DNA of 44,029 nt, taken from contig JAPKYT010000112.1 in assembly GCA_026394155.1 (NCBI GenBank), forward strand, positions 1 through 44,029. The letters are read 5' to 3'. Position numbers and translations under genes: made by a program. Below, piece by piece: positions 28,744-37,215 of the stretch (position 1 is the stretch's first letter; the number at the start of each line of letters is the position of its first letter). The notes under the pieces are model-generated. The model saw only the letters and a program-made list of their open reading frames with translations, was not told the origin of the DNA and did no database searches. The stretch comes from a bacterium. GTDB taxonomy: Bacteria; Electryoneota; RPQS01.

Positions 28744-30573
28744 ATGTGCGGTTTTGCCGGCGAATATCGCTACGACGCTGAGGCCGCCATTGATCCCGGC
28801 GCGCTAAGACGTCGCGCCGAGCGGCTCCAGCATCGCGGCCCCGACGCCCTCGGCTTCTGGCGCGATCATCACGTTGGTCTGGCGCACGCGCGCCTCATGC
28901 TGATTGACCCGGAAAGCGGTCATCAGCCCATGCAGAGCCCGCGCGGCACGGTGCTCTCTTATAATGGAGAGATTTACAACGCCGCCGAGCTGCGCGCCGA
29001 GCTGGCCGTCCGCGGCTGGAAGTTCCGCACCCGCAGCGACACCGAGGTTTTGCTGGCGGCCTATGAAACCTGGGGCGGCAGCGCGTGGGAACGCCTCAAC
29101 GGAATGTTCGCCTTCGCGCTCTACGATCCCAAGCCCGACCGCCTCTTTCTGGTGCGCGACCGCCTCGGGATCAAACCGGCCTTTTATCGCTTCACTACGC
29201 GCGGTGTCGAATTCGGCAGCGAGCCGTCGGCTTGGGAGCATCTTCAGGAAGGCCGCGGCGTCCTCGATCCCGGCGGCGTTCTCCATTATCTCCGCTTCGC
29301 GCAGCCGGTTTTCGGTCGGCGCTCGGTATTCGGCAACTTGCGTGTGCTCGAACCCGGCACGCAGCTCGTGGTGGACACGGCCGGCGCCGCCGTCGAGCGT
29401 TGGTTTGAACCCGCGGCCGCAAGCGAGATCGGCGACAACCCGGCGGTGATGCGCGCTCGCCTGCGTCACCTCTTGCATCTGGCCGTGGGGCGTCAGATGA
29501 TCGCCGATGCGCCGGTGGGAGTCTTTCTGTCGGGCGGAGTGGACAGCGCCATTCTGGTGGGACTTATGGCGCAGATGCGCGCCGAGCCGCCTCAGACCTT
29601 CACCATCGCTCTGGCGGGGGATGAAGACGAGCTGCGGGCCGCGCGTGCGGTGGTGAACCGCTACCGGTGCCACCATCAGGAAGTCGTCGTCAGTCCCGCA
29701 GAGTTCTTTCAAGGACTGCGCGAACTCACGCGGCTGCGCCGTCTGCCGGCGGCTTATCCGAATGAAGTGCTGATCTATCTTCTGGCCCGGCGCGCCGCGG
29801 AGAGCGTCAAAGCCGTGCTGACCGGGGAAGGGGCGGATGAACTCTTCGGCGGCTACACGCGCATTCTGAGTCTGCTCGACATCTATATGAAGGCCGAAGA
29901 AGCGGCCGCGCGCGGCGATGAACTGTTGCGCATGATGCTGCGCACCGAGCACCCCGAGCTCGATCTGTCCGGTGATTCGCGCTTCTTTGCCGGCATCTAT
30001 TCATGGTTCCAGCCGTCCGAGCTCGAGCCCTTGCTCAATCGCCGCTGGCGCGATGCGCTGCGGCACGCTCAGTCCGAGGATCCATTCGCGGAAATGCTGG
30101 CCTCGTTCGCCCGCGTTTCGCCCGGCAACCGTTTTCACTGGCTGCTCGAGTACGCTCATCTGCCGAATCTCTTGGCGCGACTCGACGGTGCCACCATGGG
30201 GGCCTCATTAGAAGGCCGCGTGCCGTACACCGATCCCGATATCGTACGTTACGTCACGGCGCTGGGTCCGCAATGGAAATTCGTAGCGCATCGCCCGGAC
30301 AAACCTCTCTTGCGAGGCGTGTTCGACGATCTGCTGCCGCCCGAAGTCGCCGCCCGGCCCAAACGCGCGTTCAATGCCTCTCTCGAACGGTTGTTCGAAA
30401 GCGAAGAAGGCCAAAAGGAATTGCAGTTGTTGAGCGAAGACCCGGCCCTGTCTGAGATCTTCGACCTCCATGCTCTGCGCGCGTGGATGGGCGGCAACAA
30501 CGCGGCGGGTTTCCGGCAGAAGTGCTGGCTGCTTCTCAGCCTGAGCACTTGGCTGAACGGTGGCGACCCATAG
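28744..30573 (+). CDS. asnB: Asparagine synthase (glutamine-hydrolysing)-type amidotransferase
   Basis: Cys2 N-terminus MCGFAGEYRYD; LQHRGPDALGFW; SYNGEIYNAAELRAEL; synthetase SGGVDSAILVGLMAQM; LTGEGADELFGGYTR. Confidence 0.9.
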   Translation: MCGFAGEYRYDAEAAIDPGALRRRAERLQHRGPDALGFWRDHHVGLAHARLMLIDPESGHQPMQSPRGTVLSYNGEIYNAAELRAELAVRGWKFRTRSDTEVLLAAYETWGGSAWERLNGMFAFALYDPKPDRLFLVRDRLGIKPAFYRFTTRGVEFGSEPSAWEHLQEGRGVLDPGGVLHYLRFAQPVFGRRSVFGNLRVLEPGTQLVVDTAGAAVERWFEPAAASEIGDNPAVMRARLRHLLHLAVGRQMIADAPVGVFLSGGVDSAILVGLMAQMRAEPPQTFTIALAGDEDELRAARAVVNRYRCHHQEVVVSPAEFFQGLRELTRLRRLPAAYPNEVLIYLLARRAAESVKAVLTGEGADELFGGYTRILSLLDIYMKAEEAAARGDELLRMMLRTEHPELDLSGDSRFFAGIYSWFQPSELEPLLNRRWRDALRHAQSEDPFAEMLASFARVSPGNRFHWLLEYAHLPNLLARLDGATMGASLEGRVPYTDPDIVRYVTALGPQWKFVAHRPDKPLLRGVFDDLLPPEVAARPKRAFNASLERLFESEEGQKELQLLSEDPALSEIFDLHALRAWMGGNNAAGFRQKCWLLLSLSTWLNGGDP

Positions 30574-30611
30574 CTCTTTGAAACATCCCGACCCTCCTCC
30601 GGCTCGTTTTC

Positions 30612-30638
30612 TCAAGTCCTCGTCAGACTGGCCGATAA
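30612..30638 (+). promoter_or_regulatory. Sigma-28-type promoter of flagellin 2
   Basis: TCAAGTCC-N11-GCCGATAA; -10 element and N11 spacer match the consensus. Confidence 0.8.
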
Positions 30639-30648
30639 TCCTGACGAG
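30619..30648. repeat. Inverted repeat CTCGTCAG-N14-CTGACGAG bracketing the flagellin 2 -10 box (candidate operator)
   Basis: Perfect 8-bp arms at 30619-30626 and 30641-30648. Confidence 0.6.
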
Positions 30649-30712
30649 TTGGGCGCGAGGCCAACGAGTTACAGTTCATTAGTCAACACAGGCTCTTCGG
30701 AGGAGGAAAGGA

Positions 30713-31612
30713 ATGAGCACACGAATCAACCACAACCTGCTGGCACTGAGTGGTCAGCGGGCCATCTGGACGACCCAGAACGACCTTGACAAGGCAGTGC
30801 AGAGACTGTCCAGCGGTCTGCGCATCAACTACGCGTGGGACGATCCGACCGGGCTGGGCATTTCCGAGCGCATGCGTGCCAACATCGTCGGCATGGAGGA
30901 AGCGGAAAAGAACGCGACCTACAATGTGAACATGATGCAGACGGCGGAGGGGGCGCTGGGGGTGATTGACGAGAAGCTGATCAGAATGCGCGCCATCGCC
31001 GTGCAGTCCTCGAACGGCGTTCTGACCACTCTCGATCGTCAGGTCGCCAACGTCGAGTTCCAGCAGCTTAAGTCGGAAATTGACCGCATCGCCCGCACCG
31101 CCAACTACAACGGCTTCTATCTGCTCGACGGCAGCCGTGCGGCGGCTTCGGCCAGCACCGACACCACCATGGCGCTGGGCTTCAACGCCGTGAGCACGGA
31201 GGTCAGCAGCACCGGCGTCAAGTTCCACATCGGTGAGAACAACGTCGCCGGTCAGGACTACTACTACGTCAATCTGGGCGGCATGACCGCGGCAGCGCTC
31301 GGCCTCGAAGGCCTGAACGTGGCCGATACGGCGGCCTCGCAGTCCGCGGTGGACAGCCTGATTGACGCCATCAACAGCAAGGACACGGAGCGGACCTTCA
31401 TCGGTTCGATGGTGGAGCGCCTGCAGAACACCATTCTGAACCTGAAGATTACGCAAGAGAACGCCGTGGCTTCGGAGTCCACCATTCGTGACGCGGACTT
31501 CGCGCAGGAAATGTCGAACTTCACGCGCGCGCAGATCCTGATGCAGACCGGTGTCTCGATGCTGTCCACGGCCAACTCGCTGCCCAGCATCATCGCGCAG
31601 CTCGTCGGATAA
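30713..31612 (+). CDS. fliC: Flagellin (paralogue 2)
   Basis: Same length (299 aa) and very similar sequence to the flagellin at 27338-28237; canonical flagellin N- and C-termini. Confidence 0.95.
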   Translation: MSTRINHNLLALSGQRAIWTTQNDLDKAVQRLSSGLRINYAWDDPTGLGISERMRANIVGMEEAEKNATYNVNMMQTAEGALGVIDEKLIRMRAIAVQSSNGVLTTLDRQVANVEFQQLKSEIDRIARTANYNGFYLLDGSRAAASASTDTTMALGFNAVSTEVSSTGVKFHIGENNVAGQDYYYVNLGGMTAAALGLEGLNVADTAASQSAVDSLIDAINSKDTERTFIGSMVERLQNTILNLKITQENAVASESTIRDADFAQEMSNFTRAQILMQTGVSMLSTANSLPSIIAQLVG

Positions 31613-31613
31613 C

Positions 31614-31650
31614 GGCCCGTACACCCTCGTTCCGAGTGTAGGTCCGGGCC
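31614..31650 (+). terminator. Imperfect GC-rich hairpin downstream of flagellin 2
   Basis: GGCCCG...CGGGCC outer stem with inner ACA-CTC/GAG-TGT pairing; no strong T tract. Confidence 0.35.
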
Positions 31651-31704
31651 TTCTTCCGAGCGTGGCGGATTTGGCGCCGGCCTACCAACCCAACGGGAGT
31701 GAAC

Positions 31705-33618
31705 ATGTCGAGTCCGACATCCACGGTGTCCGGCCTGGTCTCGGGCATGGACTGGGAAACGACGATCCAGCAACTGATGGCCATCGAGCGCCGTCGCGTG
31801 ACGCTGCTCGAAGACCGCAAGTCCGAGAACGAGACCAAGCTCAATGTGTGGGCGCAGATCCAGGGGAAAATCCTCTCCCTCCAAAGTGCCATGGAGGGCA
31901 TGGATCAGCGATCTGAGTTCGCGGTCAAATCGGCGTCCTCCTCCGATTCATCGCTGGTAGCGGTCTCCGCAAGCGCCGCTGCAGCCGAGGGGGCACACAC
32001 GGTTGAAGTGCTGCAGTTGGCCCGCGCCCACAGATTGGCGGCCCAGGGATGGTCCGACAAGAATGCAACCGGCGTCGGCGATAGCGGTGGTGACCTCGTC
32101 ATCCAAGTTGGCGAGGAAACCATCACTGTCGCCGACGCCGATCTCTCGTCCACCACCACTCTCGAACAGCTCCGCAACCTGATTAACGGCTCACCCGATA
32201 ACGCCGGTCTGGTCACGGCCTCGATTCTCGATGACGGATCATCCTCCCATCGCTACCGTCTGGTTCTGACGGCCAACGCTACGGGAGTGGACAACACCCT
32301 GACCGTCACCTCGAATCCCACCGGCCTGAACTTCAGCGGCACGGTGATTGACGAGGCCGAAACCGCCGTCAACTGGAGCGGCACTTCGGCGATCACCACC
32401 TCGGGAACTTACACCGGCACGCTGAACAAAGCGTTCACCTTCACCGTGGCCGGTTCCGGAGCGCAGACCGTGGGTGCGGGCGACATCACCATTAACTGGG
32501 TGGACAGCCCCGGCAACAGCGGCACCATCGTCATTCCCAACGGCTACGGCGGCGGCAGCATTACGGTGGCGGAAGGCGTGCAGCTCTCGTTTGCGGCCGG
32601 CGATCTGGTGGGAGGACAGTCGTTCAGCGCGGACGTTTTCCATCCTGAGCTTTCCGCGGCGCAGGATGCGCAGGTGCGCATTGACGGCATCTACATGAGC
32701 AAGGCTACCAACACCGTCACCGACGTTCTCGACGGCGTGACCCTTGATTTGTTGTCGGCCGACCCCGGAACAGTGGTGGACATCGCCGTCAGCAACGACG
32801 TGGAGGGCGTGAAGGAAAAAGTCCAGAGCTTCGTCTCGGCTTTCAACGCCGCCATGGGGGATATTGCCACCTTCAGCAAGTATGACGAGAAGAACGAGCA
32901 GGCCGCCCCGCTCCTCGGCGACGGCTTCCTCAGCGGTATTCGCTCGCGGCTGGCCAACGCCACCGCCGGACTGCAGGCCGGACTCCCCAACGGTGCGCTC
33001 TACAACAGCTTAGCCGTCATCGGCGTCAGAGCCTCCACCAACGGCCTGCTCGTCGTGGACAACACCAAACTCACGGACGCGCTCGAGAATCATTTCGACG
33101 ACGTGGTCAACCTCTTCACCCGTACGTTCTCATCCGACGACGGCAAGATCGCCTATGTCGGCTCAGGCGAGATGACGCGCGCCGGCGAGTACGCGCTGCA
33201 GGTCAACTACGACGCCTCCGGCCAGATGACCTCCGCCACCGTCAACGGCGAGGCCGCCACCGTGGAAGGATTGCTCATTCGCGGCAAGGAAGGCACCAGC
33301 GTCGAAGGCTTGGTCCTCAGCTTTACCAGCCCCGCGTCCGGACCCGGTTCGCTGACCACCAGCATCCGCTATTCCCCCGGAGCGGCCGGTCTCATGTGGG
33401 CCGAAGCCGTGAAGATCAATGACACCGACAGCGGCGCGGTTTACTTCGCCACCAAGGCCATCAGCGACAACAACGAATCGCTGGATCGGCAAATTGCAGC
33501 CTGGGACGAGCGGCTGAAAATGGTCGAGGATCGCTACCGCCGCACCTTCAGTCAACTCGAAACCTACATTTCGCAAATGAAGAATCAGAGCAATTACTTG
33601 TCGAGCGTTCTGGGATAA
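31705..33618 (+). CDS. fliD: Flagellar filament cap FliD
   Basis: TVSGLVSGMDWETTIQQLMAIERRRVTLLEDRKSENETKLNVWAQIQGKILSLQSAM; C-term coiled coil DRYRRTFSQLETYISQMKNQSNYLSSVLG. Confidence 0.95.
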   Translation: MSSPTSTVSGLVSGMDWETTIQQLMAIERRRVTLLEDRKSENETKLNVWAQIQGKILSLQSAMEGMDQRSEFAVKSASSSDSSLVAVSASAAAAEGAHTVEVLQLARAHRLAAQGWSDKNATGVGDSGGDLVIQVGEETITVADADLSSTTTLEQLRNLINGSPDNAGLVTASILDDGSSSHRYRLVLTANATGVDNTLTVTSNPTGLNFSGTVIDEAETAVNWSGTSAITTSGTYTGTLNKAFTFTVAGSGAQTVGAGDITINWVDSPGNSGTIVIPNGYGGGSITVAEGVQLSFAAGDLVGGQSFSADVFHPELSAAQDAQVRIDGIYMSKATNTVTDVLDGVTLDLLSADPGTVVDIAVSNDVEGVKEKVQSFVSAFNAAMGDIATFSKYDEKNEQAAPLLGDGFLSGIRSRLANATAGLQAGLPNGALYNSLAVIGVRASTNGLLVVDNTKLTDALENHFDDVVNLFTRTFSSDDGKIAYVGSGEMTRAGEYALQVNYDASGQMTSATVNGEAATVEGLLIRGKEGTSVEGLVLSFTSPASGPGSLTTSIRYSPGAAGLMWAEAVKINDTDSGAVYFATKAISDNNESLDRQIAAWDERLKMVEDRYRRTFSQLETYISQMKNQSNYLSSVLG

Positions 33619-33645
33619 CCATGAAACCATCTCAGAATGACCAGA

Positions 33646-33720
33646 GACCCTCCCTATCCCCCCCGCGAGCAGGTGGGAATGGCATTCTCCCCCCGTTCAC
33701 GGGGGGACAAAAGGGGGGTC
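33646..33720. repeat. Putative palindromic intergenic repeat (REP/MITE-like)
   Basis: GACCCTCCC...GGGGGGTC ends with internal hairpin CCCCCCGT-tc-ACGGGGGG (33689-33706), between fliD and fliS. Confidence 0.4.
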
Positions 33721-33762
33721 GGCTGGATGAGATCGTGCGAGAACCCATTCCAAGATAGCTTC

Positions 33763-34188
33763 ATGAAACTGAACTCCGAACACACTCTCTACAAACAGGC
33801 GGACGTGGCCTGCAGCCCGCCGCAGTTGACCCTCATGCTCTACGATGGAGCTATTCGCTACATCCGCGAGGCCATCGAACACCTCCGCGCCGGCCGCCTC
33901 GCCGAAAAGGGCAAGGCGGTGGAGTCCGCCTTCGAATGCATCCTCGAACTCCGGCGTGGCCTGGATCGCACCGATGGCGGCGAGATGGTGGAAACTCTTG
34001 ATCGCATGTATGATATGCTCGGCACCAAGCTGACCATCGGCAACGCCGCGCGTGATGTCGGCCAACTTGAACAAGTCATCCGCTCGCTGGAATCTCTGCG
34101 CGAGGCATGGGTCCAGCTCTTTGACCGTCTGCGGGGGGAAGGGAAACTGACCCAGACCAGCACCTTCGATTTGGCCCCCTCGGGGTAG
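33763..34188 (+). CDS. fliS: Flagellin export chaperone FliS
   Basis: ATG at 33763: MKLNSEHTLYKQADVACSPPQLTLMLYDGAIRYIREAIEHLRAGRLAEKGKAVESAFECILELRRGLD. Confidence 0.88.
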   Translation: MKLNSEHTLYKQADVACSPPQLTLMLYDGAIRYIREAIEHLRAGRLAEKGKAVESAFECILELRRGLDRTDGGEMVETLDRMYDMLGTKLTIGNAARDVGQLEQVIRSLESLREAWVQLFDRLRGEGKLTQTSTFDLAPSG

Positions 34189-34234
34189 GTCCTCTTTCTA
34201 CACCACCGAAGTGCGTCGGTTTGGACGCAACAAA

Positions 34235-34249
34235 TGGCATGCAAGTTGC
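34235..34249 (+). promoter_or_regulatory. Sigma-54-type -24/-12 promoter upstream of flgM-like gene
   Basis: TGGCAT-GCAAG-TTGC, 33 bp before ATG 34282. Confidence 0.65.
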
Positions 34250-34281
34250 CCAGAGAGCCGCTATAGCAACCTAAAGGACAC

Positions 34282-34593
34282 ATGAAAATCCAGAACCCAC
34301 AGGCCGTGACCACTGGCCTCGACCCGCTTGGAGCCCGCAGGGCTGATCAGCCACTGGCGCGGCCCACCGAAAAAAACATCAGATCGGACGATGGGGACGC
34401 CTTGGATGTGTCTTTGTCTGTTCGTATGTCTGAACTTTCCAAGCAGATAGCAACGGAACTAAGGGATACGCCCACGGAACTGACCCCGGAGCGGATGGGT
34501 CAAATCCAAGGTCGTATCGGATCAGGTTTCTACAGCCAACCAGAAACGGCCGCGGCAACTGCTGGCCAGCTCCTCAGCTTCTACGGCCGCTGA
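34282..34593 (+). CDS. flgM: FlgM-like anti-sigma-28 factor
   Basis: N-term MKIQNP; C-term LTPERMGQIQGRIGSGFYSQPETAAATAGQLLSFYG resembles the FlgM sigma-binding region; cluster also encodes FliA. Confidence 0.65.
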   Translation: MKIQNPQAVTTGLDPLGARRADQPLARPTEKNIRSDDGDALDVSLSVRMSELSKQIATELRDTPTELTPERMGQIQGRIGSGFYSQPETAAATAGQLLSFYGR

Positions 34594-34654
34594 GTACACC
34601 GGTCGGCAGCGTATTCTGTCGGCCCGTGTCCAATTTTTCCGCCATCAGACCTCT

Positions 34655-34690
34655 GAGGGACAGGCTCCGCCTGTCCCCTTGTTTTTTCCG
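34655..34690 (+). terminator. Rho-independent terminator
   Basis: GGGACAGGC-tcc-GCCTGTCCC stem (34657-34677) followed by cttgtttttt. Confidence 0.7.
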
Positions 34691-34725
34691 GCCAGCCCGC
34701 ATGCCGCCCCCGACACCGGCCCTTT

Positions 34726-34740
34726 TGGTACGAATCTTGC
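34726..34740 (+). promoter_or_regulatory. Sigma-54-type -24/-12 promoter upstream of phosphorelay cluster
   Basis: TGGTAC-GAATC-TTGC with correct spacing, one mismatch in the -24 box. Confidence 0.6.
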
Positions 34741-34808
34741 CGATTTAACTCCTGAATGTTTCAAAACATGGACACCCGGAAGACCGGCGCCTCGCAACCT
34801 AAAGTTTT

Positions 34809-35621
34809 GTGAGTAGGATTCTCCTCATAGACGACGATCCTCAGATCAATGAGGTGGTGAAAACCACCCTTGAGCTGCTCGGTCATGTCGTGGCCGCAGT
34901 TGAGGATGCTGACCAAAGCCGCCGGGTGTTCACCGAATTTCGCCCGGACTTGACGCTCGTGGACTATTCGCTCCCAGGCCGCTCGGGACTCGATTTGCTC
35001 CAGGAACTCGGCAAGGAGCGCCCTGACGCCATCCGTTTCCTCGCCACGGGTTTGGCGGACTTCGGCCTGCTGAAACGGGCCGTCGAGGCTGGCGCTTGCT
35101 CGATGCTCTGCAAGCCTTATCGCGTATCGGATCTGGCTGGCTTGCTTGAAACAGCGGTGCTGCTTGAGGCCGCTGTGGCCATCGAAAAGGCCGGCGATCT
35201 GTCCGTGGGCGACAATCTGCGGCTGGAATGCCCTGCCCATGAAGCGGTGCAAAGCGATGATCTGGCCCGCCTCATGGCCTTCGCCCACGCTTGCGGCTGC
35301 GACGACGACGTGGCCATGCGGCGTCTGCCCGTAGCGGCCTGCGAGCTTATGCGCAACGCCGCCACTCATGGCGCCGGAGAGGATGGAACGTTCTCGCTGG
35401 AAGTCTTCAACCGCTGGCGTGATCTGGAACTGCGTGTTTGCACTTCGGGCCCGGCCTTCGCTTGGGAAAGAGCTGTCGCCCGGGCACGAGCCGGCATGAA
35501 CAAGTCGCGCGCGTCCGGCTTGCAGCTTGTTCTGGCTTTGACCACCGAACTGCGATACGAAGACGACGGCCGTGTGGCCTGCGCCCGCATGTCCAAACGG
35601 ACGGCGGAGGACCCATCGTGA
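34809..35621 (+). CDS. Receiver domain fused to RsbW/HATPase_c_2-like ATPase domain
   Basis: REC: RILLIDDDPQINEVVKTTLELLG...TLVDYSLPGRSGLDLL...LCKPYR; C-term N-box-like LPVAACELMRNAATHGAGEDGTFSLEV; GTG start. Confidence 0.65.
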   Translation: MSRILLIDDDPQINEVVKTTLELLGHVVAAVEDADQSRRVFTEFRPDLTLVDYSLPGRSGLDLLQELGKERPDAIRFLATGLADFGLLKRAVEAGACSMLCKPYRVSDLAGLLETAVLLEAAVAIEKAGDLSVGDNLRLECPAHEAVQSDDLARLMAFAHACGCDDDVAMRRLPVAACELMRNAATHGAGEDGTFSLEVFNRWRDLELRVCTSGPAFAWERAVARARAGMNKSRASGLQLVLALTTELRYEDDGRVACARMSKRTAEDPS

Positions 35622-36871
35622 TCGCCGTGCATGACACCAGTCCGGCTGCCGGCACGTTGGCCGAGACCTCGCGGACAACGAGCGCGCTGAGTCTGCTCGA
35701 CCGGGTTCCGGCTCCCTGCCGCGTGGTTGCCGCCGACGGTCGCGTGCTCTGGGAATCGAGTTCCCTGCGTGAGTTTGCGCGCACTCGCGCCGAGCGCGGC
35801 TGCTGCGGAAGTCTGGGTCTGCGCCACACTGATGAAGACTGTCCCAGCGCCCGCGCTCTCAAAACGGGGCACGTTCAGAAGCAAATGCGCTGGCTGGGAC
35901 GCATCCACGTCGCCGTGGAGAGCGTGCCCGTGAGCGGACTGTTCGGAAGCGAGGTGGTGGCCTTCGAGTACTTCCGCGACGTCACCAGCGAACGGCGGCT
36001 CGAAGCGGCGCTGGCCCGGCAGCAGAGTCTGCTCGAAACCATCAACCGGGCGATGATCAAGATCAACCACAATCTGGAAATCGCCCAAGGACAGCTCGAA
36101 GAGAAGAACCGCTCGCTGGAGGCGGCCAACCGCCAACTGCGCTCGCTCGACCAGATGAAGGACGAATTCATCAGCATCGTCTCGCACGAACTGAAGGCTC
36201 CGCTGACCTCCATCAAGGGTTCCGTCGAGCTGATCCGCGCCTGCGAAAGCGAGGGCTTGAGCGCGACCGGCACCGAGTTGCTGGCCGTTTGTCAACGCAA
36301 CGTTCACCGTCTGCACCGTCTGGTTCAGGACTTGCTCGACATCGCCCGCATCGAATCCGGCCGGCTGAGCCTCGAGTTCACGCGCTTCGACCTCCGGGAA
36401 CTCACAGAGGAGTGCCTTGCTTCCGAGCGCGCGGCGGCCGACAGCAAAGGCATCGCCATCGAGAACCATGTTCCGTCCGGCCTGCAGATTGAAGCCGACC
36501 GCGAACGCTTGGTTCAGGTGCTGGTCAATCTGGTCAACAATGCGGTCAAGTTCACCGACCACGGCTCCGTTACCGTGAGTGCGCGAACGGAAAACGGGGG
36601 CGCCGTCAGCATCACGGTTCAGGACATGGGTGCCGGCATCCCGCAAGATGAGCAAAGCCGCATTTTCGACAAGTTCGCGCAGGCCGGCGGCGACCTGCAC
36701 CGGAACTCCGGCGGCACCGGGCTTGGCCTCTCCATCGTTCGCGGAATCGTCCGCGAGCACGGCGGGGAGATCCGCCTCACCAGCCAACCGGGTCACGGCA
36801 GTTGCTTCACGATCATTCTTCCTCAACCGCCCGGAAAAACCGCTCGTGAAGCACGCAGTCCTCTTGATTGA
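35618..36871 (+). CDS. Sensor histidine kinase with Cys-containing PAS-like domain
   Basis: H-box FISIVSHELKAPLTSIKGSVELI; N-box LVNLVNNAVKFTDHG; G-boxes GAGIPQDEQSRIFDKF, GGTGLGLSIVRGIVREHGGEI. Confidence 0.88.
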   Translation: MIAVHDTSPAAGTLAETSRTTSALSLLDRVPAPCRVVAADGRVLWESSSLREFARTRAERGCCGSLGLRHTDEDCPSARALKTGHVQKQMRWLGRIHVAVESVPVSGLFGSEVVAFEYFRDVTSERRLEAALARQQSLLETINRAMIKINHNLEIAQGQLEEKNRSLEAANRQLRSLDQMKDEFISIVSHELKAPLTSIKGSVELIRACESEGLSATGTELLAVCQRNVHRLHRLVQDLLDIARIESGRLSLEFTRFDLRELTEECLASERAAADSKGIAIENHVPSGLQIEADRERLVQVLVNLVNNAVKFTDHGSVTVSARTENGGAVSITVQDMGAGIPQDEQSRIFDKFAQAGGDLHRNSGGTGLGLSIVRGIVREHGGEIRLTSQPGHGSCFTIILPQPPGKTAREARSPLD

Positions 36872-37214
36872 AGACGATCCGGACATTCGGATGCTGGTGG
36901 AGATGACCCTCCGCATGAACGACGTGCCGGTGGTCTCGTGCGCCGAGGGCAGCGCCGGACTCAAGGCGCTGGAGAAATCGCCGTTCAGCCTCATCATCCT
37001 CGACGTGATGATGCCCGATATGTCCGGGTATGAAGTCTTGCGGCAAATCGTCGCCCGCTTCGGAGAAAACGCGCCCCCGGTCGCTCTCTTCACGGCGCGG
37101 CCCGAAGATACGATGGCTAAAGAACTGGCGGGGCAGCACAAGGTCCACATACTGGCCAAACCGTTCGAACCGGAATTATTCGCCCAGCGTGTCAAAGCAT
37201 TGATGAGCGTATAG
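36846..37214 (+). CDS. CheY-like response regulator
   Basis: HAVLLIEDDPDIRMLVEMTLRMND...LIILDVMMPDMSGYEVL...ALFTARPED...LAKPFEPE; GTG start at 36846. Confidence 0.8.
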   Translation: MKHAVLLIEDDPDIRMLVEMTLRMNDVPVVSCAEGSAGLKALEKSPFSLIILDVMMPDMSGYEVLRQIVARFGENAPPVALFTARPEDTMAKELAGQHKVHILAKPFEPELFAQRVKALMSV

Positions 37215-37215
37215 C

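Noticed and set aside
33637-33762. N-terminal extension of the FliS ORF
   Set aside because: It translates the palindromic intergenic repeat; FliS homology begins at the ATG at 33763.
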